Assembly: GCA_964459305.1 (NCBI GenBank)
Contig: CAYWNA010000007.1
Span: 70,632-134,631, forward strand
From: CAYWNA01 sp964459305
GTDB taxonomy: Bacteria > Planctomycetota > Planctomycetia > Pirellulales > Pirellulaceae
Direction: 5' to 3'
Length of the DNA: 64,000 nucleotides
Positions 53,980-63,990 of this stretch are shown piece after piece (within the stretch, counting starts at the first letter, position 1; every line of letters begins with the position of its first letter). The translations under genes and the position numbers were made by a program. The notes beneath the pieces are model-generated. The model made no database searches and was not told the origin of the DNA. It saw only the letters and a program-made list of their open reading frames with translations.

Positions 53980-53989
53980 CAGCTCAAAG

Positions 53990-54112
53990 TGTGTCCCGAT
54001 GTCCACGTTGTGGGACGGCGAGGCTCCGGCCGAGCCGTTAACCCTTCGAAAAAAGGTGGCTCAGCGGGAGCTTCGCCCTCCCCAAATCAAAACTTCGGAT
54101 GAATTTCGGGAC
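53990..54112. repeat. Nested inverted repeats (GGGACGGCGAGGCTCCGGCCGAGCC element)
   Basis: The inner arms (54012-54036 and 54058-54082) are 25 bases with four mismatches. The outer 9-bp arms GTGTCCCGA (near 53990) and TCGGGACAC (near 54112) flank them. The segment separates the small membrane protein from the CBS gene and encodes nothing plausible. Confidence 0.7.
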
Positions 54113-54160
54113 ACGCTCTCAGACGATACCCGATCCACAATGGTCCAGCCATGTCGCCTG

Positions 54161-54958
54161 TCATTGCATGTCCTCCTGCGAAATCCGTGGCCCCTCCAGC
54201 ATCGTATCAAGGTTCTCGGAGAGCTCGACGATGGTATCCCAGTCGGTCGAGACAATGTCTTGAGCATGGGCAAGGTTGTTTCTGAGCCTTTCGAATTGCT
54301 TCGCAGCTTGCTCAAGCTTCCGCCTCGAATCGTACTGGGTAAGTGATCGCAGTCGTTCGCTCCGGGCGACGATCTGGCACTTGTCGGAGAACTGCAGGCA
54401 ATCGAGCAGGTCGAGATCCTGGTTCCGCCGAGTCCTTTCCGCCAATAGCTCGACAGCCTTCTGCAAACGACCTTCTGAGAGACACGGTTTCCACTCCTCT
54501 TCGGTAGCGAAGCGTTCGATCAAGCGAGTTGCCCGCATTTCGATGAGTGTCACCATGCCGAACAACCACATTCGAACGGCCGGCTTCTGAAGGTCGCTGC
54601 GAGTTACGATTCCGCCGATCCCGCCGAACACGGACACGAACAGCCTCGGAGAGTCTCTTAGTCCGAGCACAACGTCGGCAAGCGGGGCGGTGTCAAGAAT
54701 GACCTGTTGATCGTCAAACGACTGTACGTAGTCGGAACACGAACCTTCACCAAGCGACGATCGTTCAATGTATCCGATCACAACGCCTTCATCTCGAACA
54801 CCGATGACTTGAAAGCGTCGGTCCTCCATGAACGCACGGATTTCCTCTGCCGCGGCCGACCGCTCGCAGGAGACAAGGGGTTCGGTGATGTCGTGTGCGG
54901 AGAAGCTGTTACGGAAAACTCGTCGAAGGCTCTGCAAGGAAGACAGATTCGAGGACAT
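54161..54958 (-). CDS. CBS-domain protein with HEPN-like C-terminal motif
   Basis: 265 residues. Residues about 20-125 resemble a CBS pair (VSCERSAAAEEIRAFMEDRRF through GGIVTRSDLQKP). A conserved-looking helical region follows (VRMWLFGMVTLIEMRATRLI). Near the C-terminus is RLRNNLAHAQDIV, an R-x4-H motif like the catalytic motif of HEPN ribonucleases. CBS domains bind adenine nucleotides, so a nucleotide-gated HEPN-type protein is a possibility (inference). There is no operon partner and no antitoxin candidate next to it; the gene is flanked by repeats. Confidence 0.7.
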   Translation of the reverse strand: MSSNLSSLQSLRRVFRNSFSAHDITEPLVSCERSAAAEEIRAFMEDRRFQVIGVRDEGVVIGYIERSSLGEGSCSDYVQSFDDQQVILDTAPLADVVLGLRDSPRLFVSVFGGIGGIVTRSDLQKPAVRMWLFGMVTLIEMRATRLIERFATEEEWKPCLSEGRLQKAVELLAERTRRNQDLDLLDCLQFSDKCQIVARSERLRSLTQYDSRRKLEQAAKQFERLRNNLAHAQDIVSTDWDTIVELSENLDTMLEGPRISQEDMQ

Positions 54959-55041
54959 GACGTATCTTCACCTTCCGTAAAATGCGAGGCAGTTCGGCCC
55001 CGTGGGTCGCCTGTTCGCGGAATGGATCTCCAATAGCAGGA

Positions 55042-57504
55042 TCAAGTCACGTTGACTGGCTCCACGTGCCAGATTTCCTGGCAATACTGACGCATGGAAC
55101 GGTCCGACGAGAAGAAGCCGCAGCGTGCGGCGTTGAGGATCGACATCTTGGTCCAGCGCTGCTGATCCGCATACGCCCCAGCCGCCTGCTCACAGCAATC
55201 GACATAGGACGGGAAGTCGACCAGCAATAAGTACTCGTCGTGCTCCAATAGCGAATCGACGATCGGCCGGAAGAGTTCCTGATCACCATCGGAAAATTGC
55301 CCTGACGCGATACTGTCGATGACGTTTCGCAATTCTTCGTTCGCGTCGTAGTAGTCTCTTGGGTTGTATCCGCGCTGCTTGGTGGCGAAGACTTCCTCGG
55401 CGGTGAGCCCAAACAGGAAGAAATTCTCGGCGCCGACGCGCTCGCGAATCTCGACGTTGGCGCCGTCCAGCGTGCCGACCGTCACAGCTCCATTGAGGGC
55501 GAACTTCATGTTTCCGGTTCCCGAGGCTTCCTTGCCAGCCATAGAAATCTGCTCCGATATGTCGGAGCCCGGATAGATCTTCTCGGCCATCGAGACATTG
55601 AAGTTCGCGGGGAAGACGACCTTGAGGAGTTTCCCAACATCCGGATCATTGTTTACGACGGCGGCCACATTGTGAATCAACTTGATGATCCGCTTGGCCA
55701 TGAAGTAGCCCGGCGCGGCCTTGGCACCAAATAGAAACGTGCGCGGCACGATTACTTCCGCCGGATTGGCCTTCACGCGCTGGTAGAGCCAAATGATGTG
55801 TAAAACTTTGAGCAACTGCCGTTTGTACTCGTGCAATCGCTTGACCAGTACGTCGAAGACGGAGTTGAGATCCAACTGGACACCCGTCTTATCGAACAGC
55901 AGATCAGCCAGGTCCTGCTTATTCTGCTGTTTGATGTCTCGCCACTTTTCGCAAAACGCCCGATCATCCACGTGGTCTTCGAGCTTGCTGAGCTGATCCA
56001 GATCAGTGAGCCACCCGTCGCCGATCGCGGACGTGATTGCCTCGGACAGTCGAGGATTGGCCAAACGCATGAAGCGACGTGGTGTGACGCCGTTGGTTTT
56101 GTTTTGGAATTTGTCGGGCCACATTTCGGCAAAGTCGTTGAGGGTACGTTCCCGCAAGAGACGCGATTGCAGCTCGGCCACGCCATTCACCGCAAAAGAC
56201 CCCACGGTGGCCAGATTCGCCATACGCACCTGCCGATGCATACCTTCTTGAATAAGCGACATGCGGGCGGCGCGGGCTTCGTCGCCCGGGAAGCGGGCTC
56301 GCACTTCGTCCAAGAACCGACGGTTGATCTCGTAAACGATCTCCAGATGTCGCGGCAGCAGACTCCCGAACAGAACGACCGGCCAGGTCTCAAGAGCCTC
56401 GGGAAGCAAGGTGTGGCACGTATATGCGAAAGTGTTCCGGCTAATGCTCCAGGCGCGAGCCCAATCGAGCCCGATCTCGTCCACGAGAATCCGCATCAGT
56501 TCGGGAATCGCTACGACAGGATGGGTATCATTGAGCTGGATACAGACCTTCTCCGGAAAGTGATCCCAGTCTGTGTTCTTGAGGCGAAACCGACGAATTA
56601 TATCGTTCAGCGAACACGCCACGAAGAAGTATTGCTGTTGGAGTCGTAGTCGCTTTCCTTGCGGTGTATTGTCATTGGGGTACAGCACCTTGCTGATGGT
56701 TTCCGAATAGACTTTCTGTTCGACAGCTCGCGCATAATCACCTTCATCAAAAAGGTCAAAGTCAAACTCTTCGGTGGCACGGGCTCGCCAGAGCCGCAGG
56801 ATATTCACCTTCTCGGTGCCATATCCGGGAACGAGCGTCGTGCAAGGCTCGCCCAAGACCCTGTGCTCGGGAACCCACCGCACGCGCGAATTGCCGCCTT
56901 CGTCCGTATAGTGCTCTGTACTTCCCGACAGACCGACTTCGACCATCTCATCCGACTGCGGGAATTCCCATGGATTACCGTACAAGGCCCACCCGTCCGG
57001 CTTCTCCACCTGCCAACCATCTTTGAAAGTCTGTTTGAAGATGCCGAATTCGTAACGAATACCATATCCAACGGCAGGAATATTCAGAGTCGCCAGTGAG
57101 TCGATAAAACATGCCGCCAACCGGCCCAGTCCGCCGTTACCCAGTCCCGGCTCCACGTCCAACTGAATGAGTTCATTCAGATCAATGCCGTATTCGGCGA
57201 ATGCCGGTCGGGCCAGCTCGCTCGTATCGGTGTACAGCAAGTTCTGAGGCAATTGCTTGCCCATCAGGTACTCAGCCGATAGGTAATAGACGAATTTCGG
57301 ATTCGCGCTGTAATGCGCTTCGGTCGTCCTGCGCCAGCGGTCGATCAAGTGGTCGCGAACGCTATAGCACAGCGCCATGTAGGCATCATGCTTGCTTGCG
57401 GACTGGATGGCCTGTCCATGGCTATGGTACAGGTTGTCAACGAGCAATTCCTGGAAGGCTTCGACGGTTCGGCCAAGACGTTTCGTTGTTACCTTCTGAT
57501 TCAT
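55042..57504 (-). CDS. glgP: Glycogen/alpha-glucan phosphorylase
   Basis: 820 residues. The PLP-binding lysine is K667 in EASGTGNMKFALNGA. Other blocks are GLGNGGLGRLAACF, NGVTPRRF and KRLHEYKRQLL. It releases glucose-1-phosphate from glycogen. The ATG at 57504 is preceded by GGAGAGACCG; the frame upstream is open for 80 codons but falls in a repeat (57644-57702) and is not coding. It stands alone on the minus strand. Length and motifs are normal. Confidence 0.95.
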   Translation of the reverse strand: MNQKVTTKRLGRTVEAFQELLVDNLYHSHGQAIQSASKHDAYMALCYSVRDHLIDRWRRTTEAHYSANPKFVYYLSAEYLMGKQLPQNLLYTDTSELARPAFAEYGIDLNELIQLDVEPGLGNGGLGRLAACFIDSLATLNIPAVGYGIRYEFGIFKQTFKDGWQVEKPDGWALYGNPWEFPQSDEMVEVGLSGSTEHYTDEGGNSRVRWVPEHRVLGEPCTTLVPGYGTEKVNILRLWRARATEEFDFDLFDEGDYARAVEQKVYSETISKVLYPNDNTPQGKRLRLQQQYFFVACSLNDIIRRFRLKNTDWDHFPEKVCIQLNDTHPVVAIPELMRILVDEIGLDWARAWSISRNTFAYTCHTLLPEALETWPVVLFGSLLPRHLEIVYEINRRFLDEVRARFPGDEARAARMSLIQEGMHRQVRMANLATVGSFAVNGVAELQSRLLRERTLNDFAEMWPDKFQNKTNGVTPRRFMRLANPRLSEAITSAIGDGWLTDLDQLSKLEDHVDDRAFCEKWRDIKQQNKQDLADLLFDKTGVQLDLNSVFDVLVKRLHEYKRQLLKVLHIIWLYQRVKANPAEVIVPRTFLFGAKAAPGYFMAKRIIKLIHNVAAVVNNDPDVGKLLKVVFPANFNVSMAEKIYPGSDISEQISMAGKEASGTGNMKFALNGAVTVGTLDGANVEIRERVGAENFFLFGLTAEEVFATKQRGYNPRDYYDANEELRNVIDSIASGQFSDGDQELFRPIVDSLLEHDEYLLLVDFPSYVDCCEQAAGAYADQQRWTKMSILNAARCGFFSSDRSMRQYCQEIWHVEPVNVT

Positions 57505-57643
57505 CGGTCTCTCCATAATCATCGGAAGAATCTTGGTTATGTTCTGCACACTCAATCCACATGTATCTCCAGCCGCTGCGATGGGACGGCTGATTAGCAC
57601 GACTCCGGTGCTGTCAGACAGAGCCACTTTGGCGCCCCAAAGT

Positions 57644-57702
57644 AACCCGAAGCGTAAGCGAGGGAACGACCTGAGGCAATTCCCTCGCTTACGTTTCGGG
57701 TT
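57644..57702. repeat. AACCCGAAGCGTAAGCGAGGGAA palindrome
   Basis: The 23-base arms (57644-57666 and 57680-57702) differ at one position, with a 13-base loop. Read as protein they give NPKRKRGN, a known source of false small proteins. The right arm supplies the TAA (57689-57691) that ends the decayed kinase frame. Confidence 0.88.
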
Positions 57703-59596
57703 GCGATTTCTCGGATTTTCCGCGCAGAGTGGCGTTGCCCAAGCACGCAACGACGCTTTCGTCTTGATGCGTCTCCGGGCGATCGGCTATTGGCTGGTTC
57801 GCCGGTGGCTGATGAGTCTCCCACCACTGTCTGGCGTCCGTTTGCCGCCATGGCAGATCTGCCATCGAACAGGTACTTGCCCGTAAGGAGAAAGGACGCT
57901 ACGGTTCCGACCGAATATACATCCGATCGAGGGTCCAGCGTGGATGGCTGACGAATTCGCTCCGGGGCAATGTACAGTGGCGTGCCGCTGAGGTTTTGGT
58001 TGCGGGTGACTTGCGTGTCATCGATGTCGGACGTCCGTTTGACAAGACCGAAGTCGAGGACTATCACAAAGTCGTACTGGCCGCCACGTTCACATAGCAT
58101 GATGTTGGCGGGCTTGACGTCGCGATGAACCAGACCTTTTCCGTGCGCTTCTTCCAGCGATGCGCAGACCTGTCGCAAAACTGGACAACTCGGGCCGCTG
58201 GAAGGGGGCCGTCGTGGGCAACGAGTTTATCCAGGGTGATGCCCGGCAGGTATTCCATCGCAAAGTAAAAGACACGATCCTCGGTACAGCCGTAATCGTA
58301 GATTTGAACGGTGTTTGGGTGTGTCAACTCGCTAGCGAGCTGTACCTCGCTCTCGAAGCGTGCGATTGTCTCGGCGTCCGCGTCGTGTGGTTCAATCAGT
58401 TTGATGGCAGCAGGCCGTCGCAGCATGGCATGCGTCGCCTTATAGACCTTCCCCATCCCACCCTGGCCGATCAGCTCTCCCAGCGTATACTGCCCCAGTT
58501 TGCGCGCCTGGGCAACTTGCTCTCGCAGCCATCGGTTCTTCAGCCAACAGAACGCGGCGACGGTCGCTGCGCAGGCGAACAGTCCAAACATGCCGCGAAA
58601 CATCCAAGTAAGCGACTGTAGAGGGGCGTAGGCTTCGTCGTATGCCATTTCGGTGACCACGCCAAAGCCATACTCGGCGAACCACCGGGACGCGCCGACA
58701 ACATTCACTCCCAAGTAGTTGCGGAATCCGCATGATCAACTGCAATGCGGCGATAATGTTGCCGTCCTCGTTGCGAACAGGCGTGACAAACGACACGGAG
58801 GGAGTTAGGAAACCCTTCGGTGTGCCTACCACGTTTGCCCCAGCCCTGAAGGTCGGCATGAAGATTGTCTCGCCACGAAAGCAACGGGAATTGTAGGCGG
58901 CGCCACGCGGGGACCAGTACACGTCGGTAACGACGGGTTTCGGACACTTGGCGATCCCGTGGCCATCACGGGCGAACACGCCGACGAAAGACTCTCCGGC
59001 TGTGCAAGCAGCGGACTAATCGTTTCGAGAAACTCAGTGTGTTGCTCTGTCGCCTCCAGCTCTGATGTCGTCAGCTTCTGCTCGGCTGAAATTCGAGCAA
59101 GCTCAGCGAGCAGTACTCTCAGACGCAAGTTCTTGGCCCATGATTCGGCTGTCTGCATTTGCTTCGCTAGCCAGATCTCGACGGCCGAAACGTCTGCGTT
59201 CAGCACCGTTTGCAGTTGAGACCTCACGTTTTGCCGCAGCTTCTGACTGATTGATTGGTGAACGACGTACCACAGTACTGCCAAGCAGACAGAAAGAACG
59301 ATCGATGCAACGGTGAACCTACGACGACTCAGTTTTTTCAGAACTCGGCGATGCTCGTAGGTTGGCCGAATCTTCGAAAGCGGTCTTGATTTGGTGTTAG
59401 GGCGAGCTGGCGTGTTGGCTCCGTCGCGAGAGATGAGCGTGTCAGGAGCGTGGTGTTCGACAAGCGACTCGACTTCTGCCCGAAGCGCCTCGTCTGGGCC
59501 GCACGCTTCATCCAAGTAGGTCGTACGGCGATCCTTCGGCAGCTCGACCGCTGCGAGGAAGATGTCCATGATCTGTTGATCACGCTCCGGCGTCAA
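57689..59596 (-). pseudogene. Decayed membrane Ser/Thr protein kinase
   Basis: The pieces of one kinase are spread over different frames. TTG 59596 (overlapping the sigma stop) opens an N-terminal region (LTPERDQQIMDIFLAAVELP), a transmembrane helix near 59310 and an extracytoplasmic sensor. Frame changes near 58975 and 58720 are needed to continue the sensor. A second helix (near 58600) and the kinase domain (GQGGMGKVYKA, AAIKLI) follow, then a third change near 58180 to reach HRDVKPANI and VLDFGLVKR. After LLTGKYLFDG about 60-100 residues are missing, and DARQWWETH appears in another frame. Three frameshifts plus a deletion indicate a pseudogene or a poorly sequenced region. Confidence 0.8.
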
Positions 59597-59905
59597 TCTT
59601 CTTCCCCTTCGGCCAACTCGCGACGCAACCATGCCTTGGCGTAAGTCCAATGGCCTTCGACCGTACGCTTGGACACGCCGAGTGCCTCGGCAACTTCTGC
59701 AACGGTCATCCCCGCGAAAAACCTGAGCTCGACGATCTTGGCTCGCATTTCGTTGATCGAGGCGAGTTTCTCCAGGGCCTCGTCGATCGCCAGAACGTCC
59801 TCGTGGTTGCCTATAGAGAGTGTTAAGGCTGCGTCGAGTGGAATTCGTCGATGACCACCACCACGTTTCTGGCGAGCCTTGCGTTTGGCGCAATCGACCA
59901 GTATG
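59593..59905 (-). pseudogene. 5'-truncated ECF-type sigma factor (TIGR02999-like)
   Basis: About 100 residues remain: ILVDCAKRKARQKRGGGHRR, then ALEKLASINEMRAKIVELRF and a helix-turn-helix VAEALGVSKRTVEGHW. This is the C-terminal half (region 4) of a planctomycete ECF family that usually is about 185 residues. Region 2 is missing because the sequence changes to a plus-strand kinase near 59895-59905. Its TGA overlaps the TTG start of the kinase, the standard sigma/kinase pairing. Confidence 0.72.
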
Positions 59906-60614
59906 ACGATTACGGACACACGGACGACGGCACCTTCTACTGTGTAATGGAACTGCTACCCGGTTCGAGCCTCGACGACTTGGTGACGCAACACGGCCCG
60001 TTGCCGCCGGAGCGAGCAGTCCACTTCCTGCGGCAGACGTGTCATGCGCTACGAGAGGCCCATGCCAGCGGGCTTGTTCATCGAGATATCAAGCCGGCAA
60101 ATATCTTTGCCGCCAAGAGAGGCGGCATCTCGGATGTCGCAAAGTTGCTTGATTTCGGTCTGGTCAAGCAACAAGCGGCCGAGCAAGCTGAGGACTCGCA
60201 CCTCACGCGGGCCGGCTCGTTCAGCGGCTCGCCCTTGTACATGTCGCCCGAGCAGGTCACGTCCTTCAGCGAATTGGACCCACGAACGGACATCTATTCT
60301 TTGGGAGCCGTCGCCTATCATCTGCTGACGGGCAAGCCGCCGTTCATCGGCAGTAATCCAATCGAGGTCATTATCGCCCATTCACGTGACGACGTAGTAC
60401 CGCCATCAAAACACCGGGATGGAATCCCACGCGACTTGGAGCAAGTTGTTCTCCGGTGTTTGGCAAAAAGCCGGAAAAGCGATTTGCGGATGTGGAAAGC
60501 CTGGAGAAGGCACTCGCCGCCTGCCAGTGCGCCGACAAGTGGAACGACGAAAGGGCGACGGCTTGGTGGAATGCTGTTGAAGTCAGCCAGTCGGCGACAC
60601 GCGTAGAACAATGA
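59890..60614 (+). pseudogene. N-terminally truncated and frameshifted Ser/Thr kinase fragment
   Basis: It starts inside the kinase domain (YGHTDDGTFYCVMELLPGSS), lacking the glycine loop and catalytic Lys. It continues through HRDIKPANIF, LLDFGLVKQ and GSPLYMSPEQV. At the A5 run 60465-60469 the frame changes: one extra A would give CLAKKPEKRFADVESLEKAL and a family-like C-terminus ending DERATAWWNAVE with a stop at 60612. It begins at the junction where the opposite-strand sigma gene is cut. Confidence 0.75.
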
Positions 60615-60635
60615 CCATCAGCAAAGCATCAGGCT

Positions 60636-62147
60636 TCAGAACTCAACCTGGTACTTTTGTGTCATCCGTCGTCGAACGTCGGCCGTAGCAGCCTCGACGC
60701 CTTGTACGATCATGTTGGCCGACATATTGCCGCGGATTCTCTCTTGCGTTCGAACCTTGGATTCCGCTTGGCCCTTGGCGGCCAAGTCCTCCGTTGCTCG
60801 GTAGCCGTAGACTCCATGGACACCCCAACGTGTGACGCCGACGGGCGCGGCGTAGGTATTCACGTTGTAGTAGTTGGGCAGTTGCGTCTTGCGGTAACCC
60901 GACCGCGCGCCAATTCCTTTCATGGCGTTTTCCGATTGGCGAAACGAATCGGCGACGAAAGCGCCGTAATCCAGCATCTCCGGATCGACGTTCAAGATGG
61001 GCAGTCGATCGATCTTGCGAGCGTATTTCTCAAACCACATGCCGACCTGTCCCCACGTCACGAAGTCCTCCGATTTGCGCCGCCCACTTAGATCGTCCAC
61101 CAGCGACACGACCGACTTGAAATACTGCTGCGTCGCCAGAACCGTCATTTTCTCTTTTGATTCCCCGTCAGCGCCCGTCGATTCCTGAGCCGCAGCATGC
61201 AAAGATGGCGGGGCATCCAGGATACTCAAAATTCGCCGAAGACCGCTTTCGTACAGCGTCCCGCCGATCCTAATCTGAGTGCCAGCTATCTTCACTTGCC
61301 AGTCTCCGAATTCCTCGACCATAGCCCCCTGCCTGGCAAGGGCCTCCAACAGTAACGGTTTGGCAAGATCACCGAGCGCGGTCGCGTCCTTCTCGAAGTC
61401 CACCTTGATTGCGCCATACCGCGATTCATTGATCGTGATACCGAGCGTCACGCCTCGAATGCTGGCAAGCAGCTCGCTTATCTGATCCAGATCCACGTTC
61501 TTTCCTTCCAGCGTCTCCGACGTTTCAAGACGCGAACGGATATAGGCCGGGGAAAACACATTGGTGAAATCCATGGCCATGATGATTGGCGAGCCTCCCT
61601 CGGCAAATCGAACGGCCTCCTGTAGGTAAGCGGAGAGCGGAGGAAGACTGTTCGAGTAAATCTGTTCGATCCAGTGCGCGACGTTCTGTCGGTTCGCCGG
61701 TGTGGCGATTGCGGCGAAGCGTGGCCCAAATTTGACAACATAAGCATCCTGCGGCAGCACCGCCGTGCTTCGATCGGCAATGTTGTCAACGGTCCCGCCC
61801 AGCTTCGCTGCAATCTTTGGAATCGACGGTTCGTACTTCACGTCCAGCAAAGCCGTTTCCCACTGTGGCTGCATATACTCGAAGTCTATTTGGGCCGCCA
61901 TCGCGAATTTGCTTGTTTGCGGAGGTAGGATCACCAAGCCGGCGGCAAACTGCTTTTCATGCCGCTCTCGCCAACCTTCCTGTTGAGCCAACGGCGAGTC
62001 GTGTATCTGATCCACGTTCAGCAGCACCAACGTATTCGCCCGGCCTGGGATTCTTTTGACGAGATCCCCGAATTGAGCCAAGGCCACCTGTGTGGACATG
62101 GTGAATGCGACTGCTACGACGGCACGAACCAAGGCTGTAGTGCGCAC
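60636..62147 (-). CDS. Exported hypothetical protein upstream of an RND gene
   Basis: 503 residues with a signal peptide (RTTALVRAVVAVAFTMSTQVALAQ) and a GTG start preceded by AAGGAGACTTCCC. The mature part is soluble with no transmembrane helix. It contains alternating alpha and beta segments (RANTLVLLNVDQI, QDAYVVKFGPRFAAIATPAN) and Gly/Tyr-rich sequence near the end. I do not recognise the family. It lies 19 bases downstream of the RND transporter gene in the same orientation, so they are probably co-transcribed. Confidence 0.78.
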   Translation of the reverse strand: MRTTALVRAVVAVAFTMSTQVALAQFGDLVKRIPGRANTLVLLNVDQIHDSPLAQQEGWRERHEKQFAAGLVILPPQTSKFAMAAQIDFEYMQPQWETALLDVKYEPSIPKIAAKLGGTVDNIADRSTAVLPQDAYVVKFGPRFAAIATPANRQNVAHWIEQIYSNSLPPLSAYLQEAVRFAEGGSPIIMAMDFTNVFSPAYIRSRLETSETLEGKNVDLDQISELLASIRGVTLGITINESRYGAIKVDFEKDATALGDLAKPLLLEALARQGAMVEEFGDWQVKIAGTQIRIGGTLYESGLRRILSILDAPPSLHAAAQESTGADGESKEKMTVLATQQYFKSVVSLVDDLSGRRKSEDFVTWGQVGMWFEKYARKIDRLPILNVDPEMLDYGAFVADSFRQSENAMKGIGARSGYRKTQLPNYYNVNTYAAPVGVTRWGVHGVYGYRATEDLAAKGQAESKVRTQERIRGNMSANMIVQGVEAATADVRRRMTQKYQVEF

Positions 62148-62166
62148 GGGAAGTCTCCTTCTTTCA

Positions 62167-63990
62167 TTACGGATTCAGTTGTGACTCGTCATATTCTACA
62201 CGGAAGAAAACCGAGTAGAACACGGGCAGCACGATCATGGTTAGCACGGTGGCCGCCATGAGGCCGGCGATGATGGTAACGGCCATGGCCACGAAAAACG
62301 CGTCGACCAGCAGCGGGATCATTCCCAGGGCCGTTGTCAGGGCGGCCATGGCGACGGGCCGCAGACGGCTTACGCCGGAATCGACAATGGCCTTGAAGAG
62401 TGGAGAGCCTTCGCGTTGTTGAAGACCAATCTCGTCAACCAGCACGATGGCGTTCTTGATTAACATGCCGGACAGGCTCATGAACCCGAGCAGTGCCATA
62501 AACCCGAACGGCTGTTTGGTCAAAAGCAGGCCCGCCGTAACACCAATGACCGCCAGCGGTACTGTGAGCCAGATGACCAACGGCTGCCGTATCGAATTAA
62601 ACAGCCCGATTACGATTAACACCATCGCCAGGAAAAAGAACGGCAGACTTGCCGCGATCCCTGCCTGGGCCCTCGAAGAGTCGCGATATTCACCCCACCA
62701 TTCCAACTCGTAATCCGGCCCCAACTCCAATGCCTCGACCTTGGAGCGGATGCGGCCAAACAACGCTGGGGCCGTGCCTTCGGTAGGATCGGCGTGGACG
62801 GTAATCGTCGACTTGCGATTGAGCCGCTGGACGATCTCGTCTTCGAATGTCGTTTCAAAACTCTGGACAACCTGTCGCAGCGGGATCGACTGCTGGGCAG
62901 CGGGGCTCCAGATTTGCAGGTTGTTTACCGAGGCGACATCGCTTCGTTCTTCCTCCGGGGCGCGGAAAAGGATCGGCAGCAATTCGTCGTCTTCACGATA
63001 GACGCCGACGCTGACTCCCTCAAAACTGGACTTTGCGGCCAGCGCGACATCCTGGGCGGTGACGCCCGCATTGTTGGCCTCTTCCTCCGCCACGACCGGT
63101 CGCATCACTTTCACGCGCTGCCGCCAGTCGGTCCGAATTGCCTTTGCCCCGCCGTCTTCGTATAGAACGCCGATCGTTTGTTCGGCCAGCCCACGCAACA
63201 CACTTGGATCAGGGCCGCTGAACCGAGCTTGGATCTTACCGCCAGCGCCGGGGCCGAGCAGAAACTTCTTTCCGTAAACTTCAATGTCGGGAAACTCGGC
63301 AAGTAAGTGTTCCTCGACCTTCGGTATCAGTTTTTCGATCAGCGTGTAGTCTTCCACGTCGACCAGAAATTGGATGTAGGCAGTGTTGGCCTTTTCAGGA
63401 CCATACGTAACCAGAAACCGCATTCCCCCGGCCCCGGCCAGTGTGGTCACGTGCGTGGCACCATCGAGACCGGCGAGATAATCTCCGATCTCTTCAGACG
63501 TGCGGACTGTTTCGTCAATGTGTGCGCCCTGGGGAAGCCAAATGTCGACCATGAACTGAGGACGCGTGGATTCTGGAAAGAAGCTTCTGTCGACGTACTG
63601 AAAACCCCATAGCGATACACCAAAAATGGCCAACACCACGATTACCGTGACCCAACGAAAACGGATCGAGCGCAGCAGCAACGCGCGGTACATTCGAAAA
63701 ATGAAACCCCCGTACGGGTCCTTGGCTTCTTCGCCGGTCTCTTTTCCGGGTTTCAGGAACATGACGCACAGCAGGGGCGTAACGGTCATGCCTGTCAGCC
63801 AGCTCAAACCGAGCGAAAGAAAGACGACCTGAAACAGCGAACGGCAGAATTCCCCCGTCGAATCGTCTGAGAGCCCGATCGCGCCGAAGGCCATGATCGC
63901 CACCGCGGTTGCGCCCAACAGCGGCAGGGACTGTTGAGCGACCACGTCCCGTAAGCGTTCACAGCCCAGTAACCGTATGACCGGCCCTTC
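62167..63990 (-). CDS. RND-family efflux transporter, C-terminal part (5' end missing or broken)
   Basis: About 607 residues of an RND pump (AcrB/CzcA superfamily). Membrane helices at both ends flank a periplasmic porter domain (PQFMVDIWLPQGAHIDETVR). Late blocks are IVIGLFNSIRQPLVIWLTVPLA, MSLSGMLIKNAIVLVDEIGLQ and MAALTTALGMIPLLVDAFF. A complete pump has about 1,030 residues. The frame is closed upstream by a TAA at 63993-63991, nine bases from the window edge, although the sequence just after it (VVAQQSLPLLGAT) still reads like the middle of the protein. Either a frameshift or nonsense change has broken the gene, or there is an error at the edge. Confidence 0.75.
   Translation of the reverse strand, partial: EGPVIRLLGCERLRDVVAQQSLPLLGATAVAIMAFGAIGLSDDSTGEFCRSLFQVVFLSLGLSWLTGMTVTPLLCVMFLKPGKETGEEAKDPYGGFIFRMYRALLLRSIRFRWVTVIVVLAIFGVSLWGFQYVDRSFFPESTRPQFMVDIWLPQGAHIDETVRTSEEIGDYLAGLDGATHVTTLAGAGGMRFLVTYGPEKANTAYIQFLVDVEDYTLIEKLIPKVEEHLLAEFPDIEVYGKKFLLGPGAGGKIQARFSGPDPSVLRGLAEQTIGVLYEDGGAKAIRTDWRQRVKVMRPVVAEEEANNAGVTAQDVALAAKSSFEGVSVGVYREDDELLPILFRAPEEERSDVASVNNLQIWSPAAQQSIPLRQVVQSFETTFEDEIVQRLNRKSTITVHADPTEGTAPALFGRIRSKVEALELGPDYELEWWGEYRDSSRAQAGIAASLPFFFLAMVLIVIGLFNSIRQPLVIWLTVPLAVIGVTAGLLLTKQPFGFMALLGFMSLSGMLIKNAIVLVDEIGLQQREGSPLFKAIVDSGVSRLRPVAMAALTTALGMIPLLVDAFFVAMAVTIIAGLMAATVLTMIVLPVFYSVFFRVEYDESQLNP

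Noticed and set aside
57505..57750. Extended N-terminus of glycogen phosphorylase
   Set aside because: The extra codons run through a palindromic repeat (NPKRKRGN), and a good ribosome-binding site precedes the ATG at 57504.
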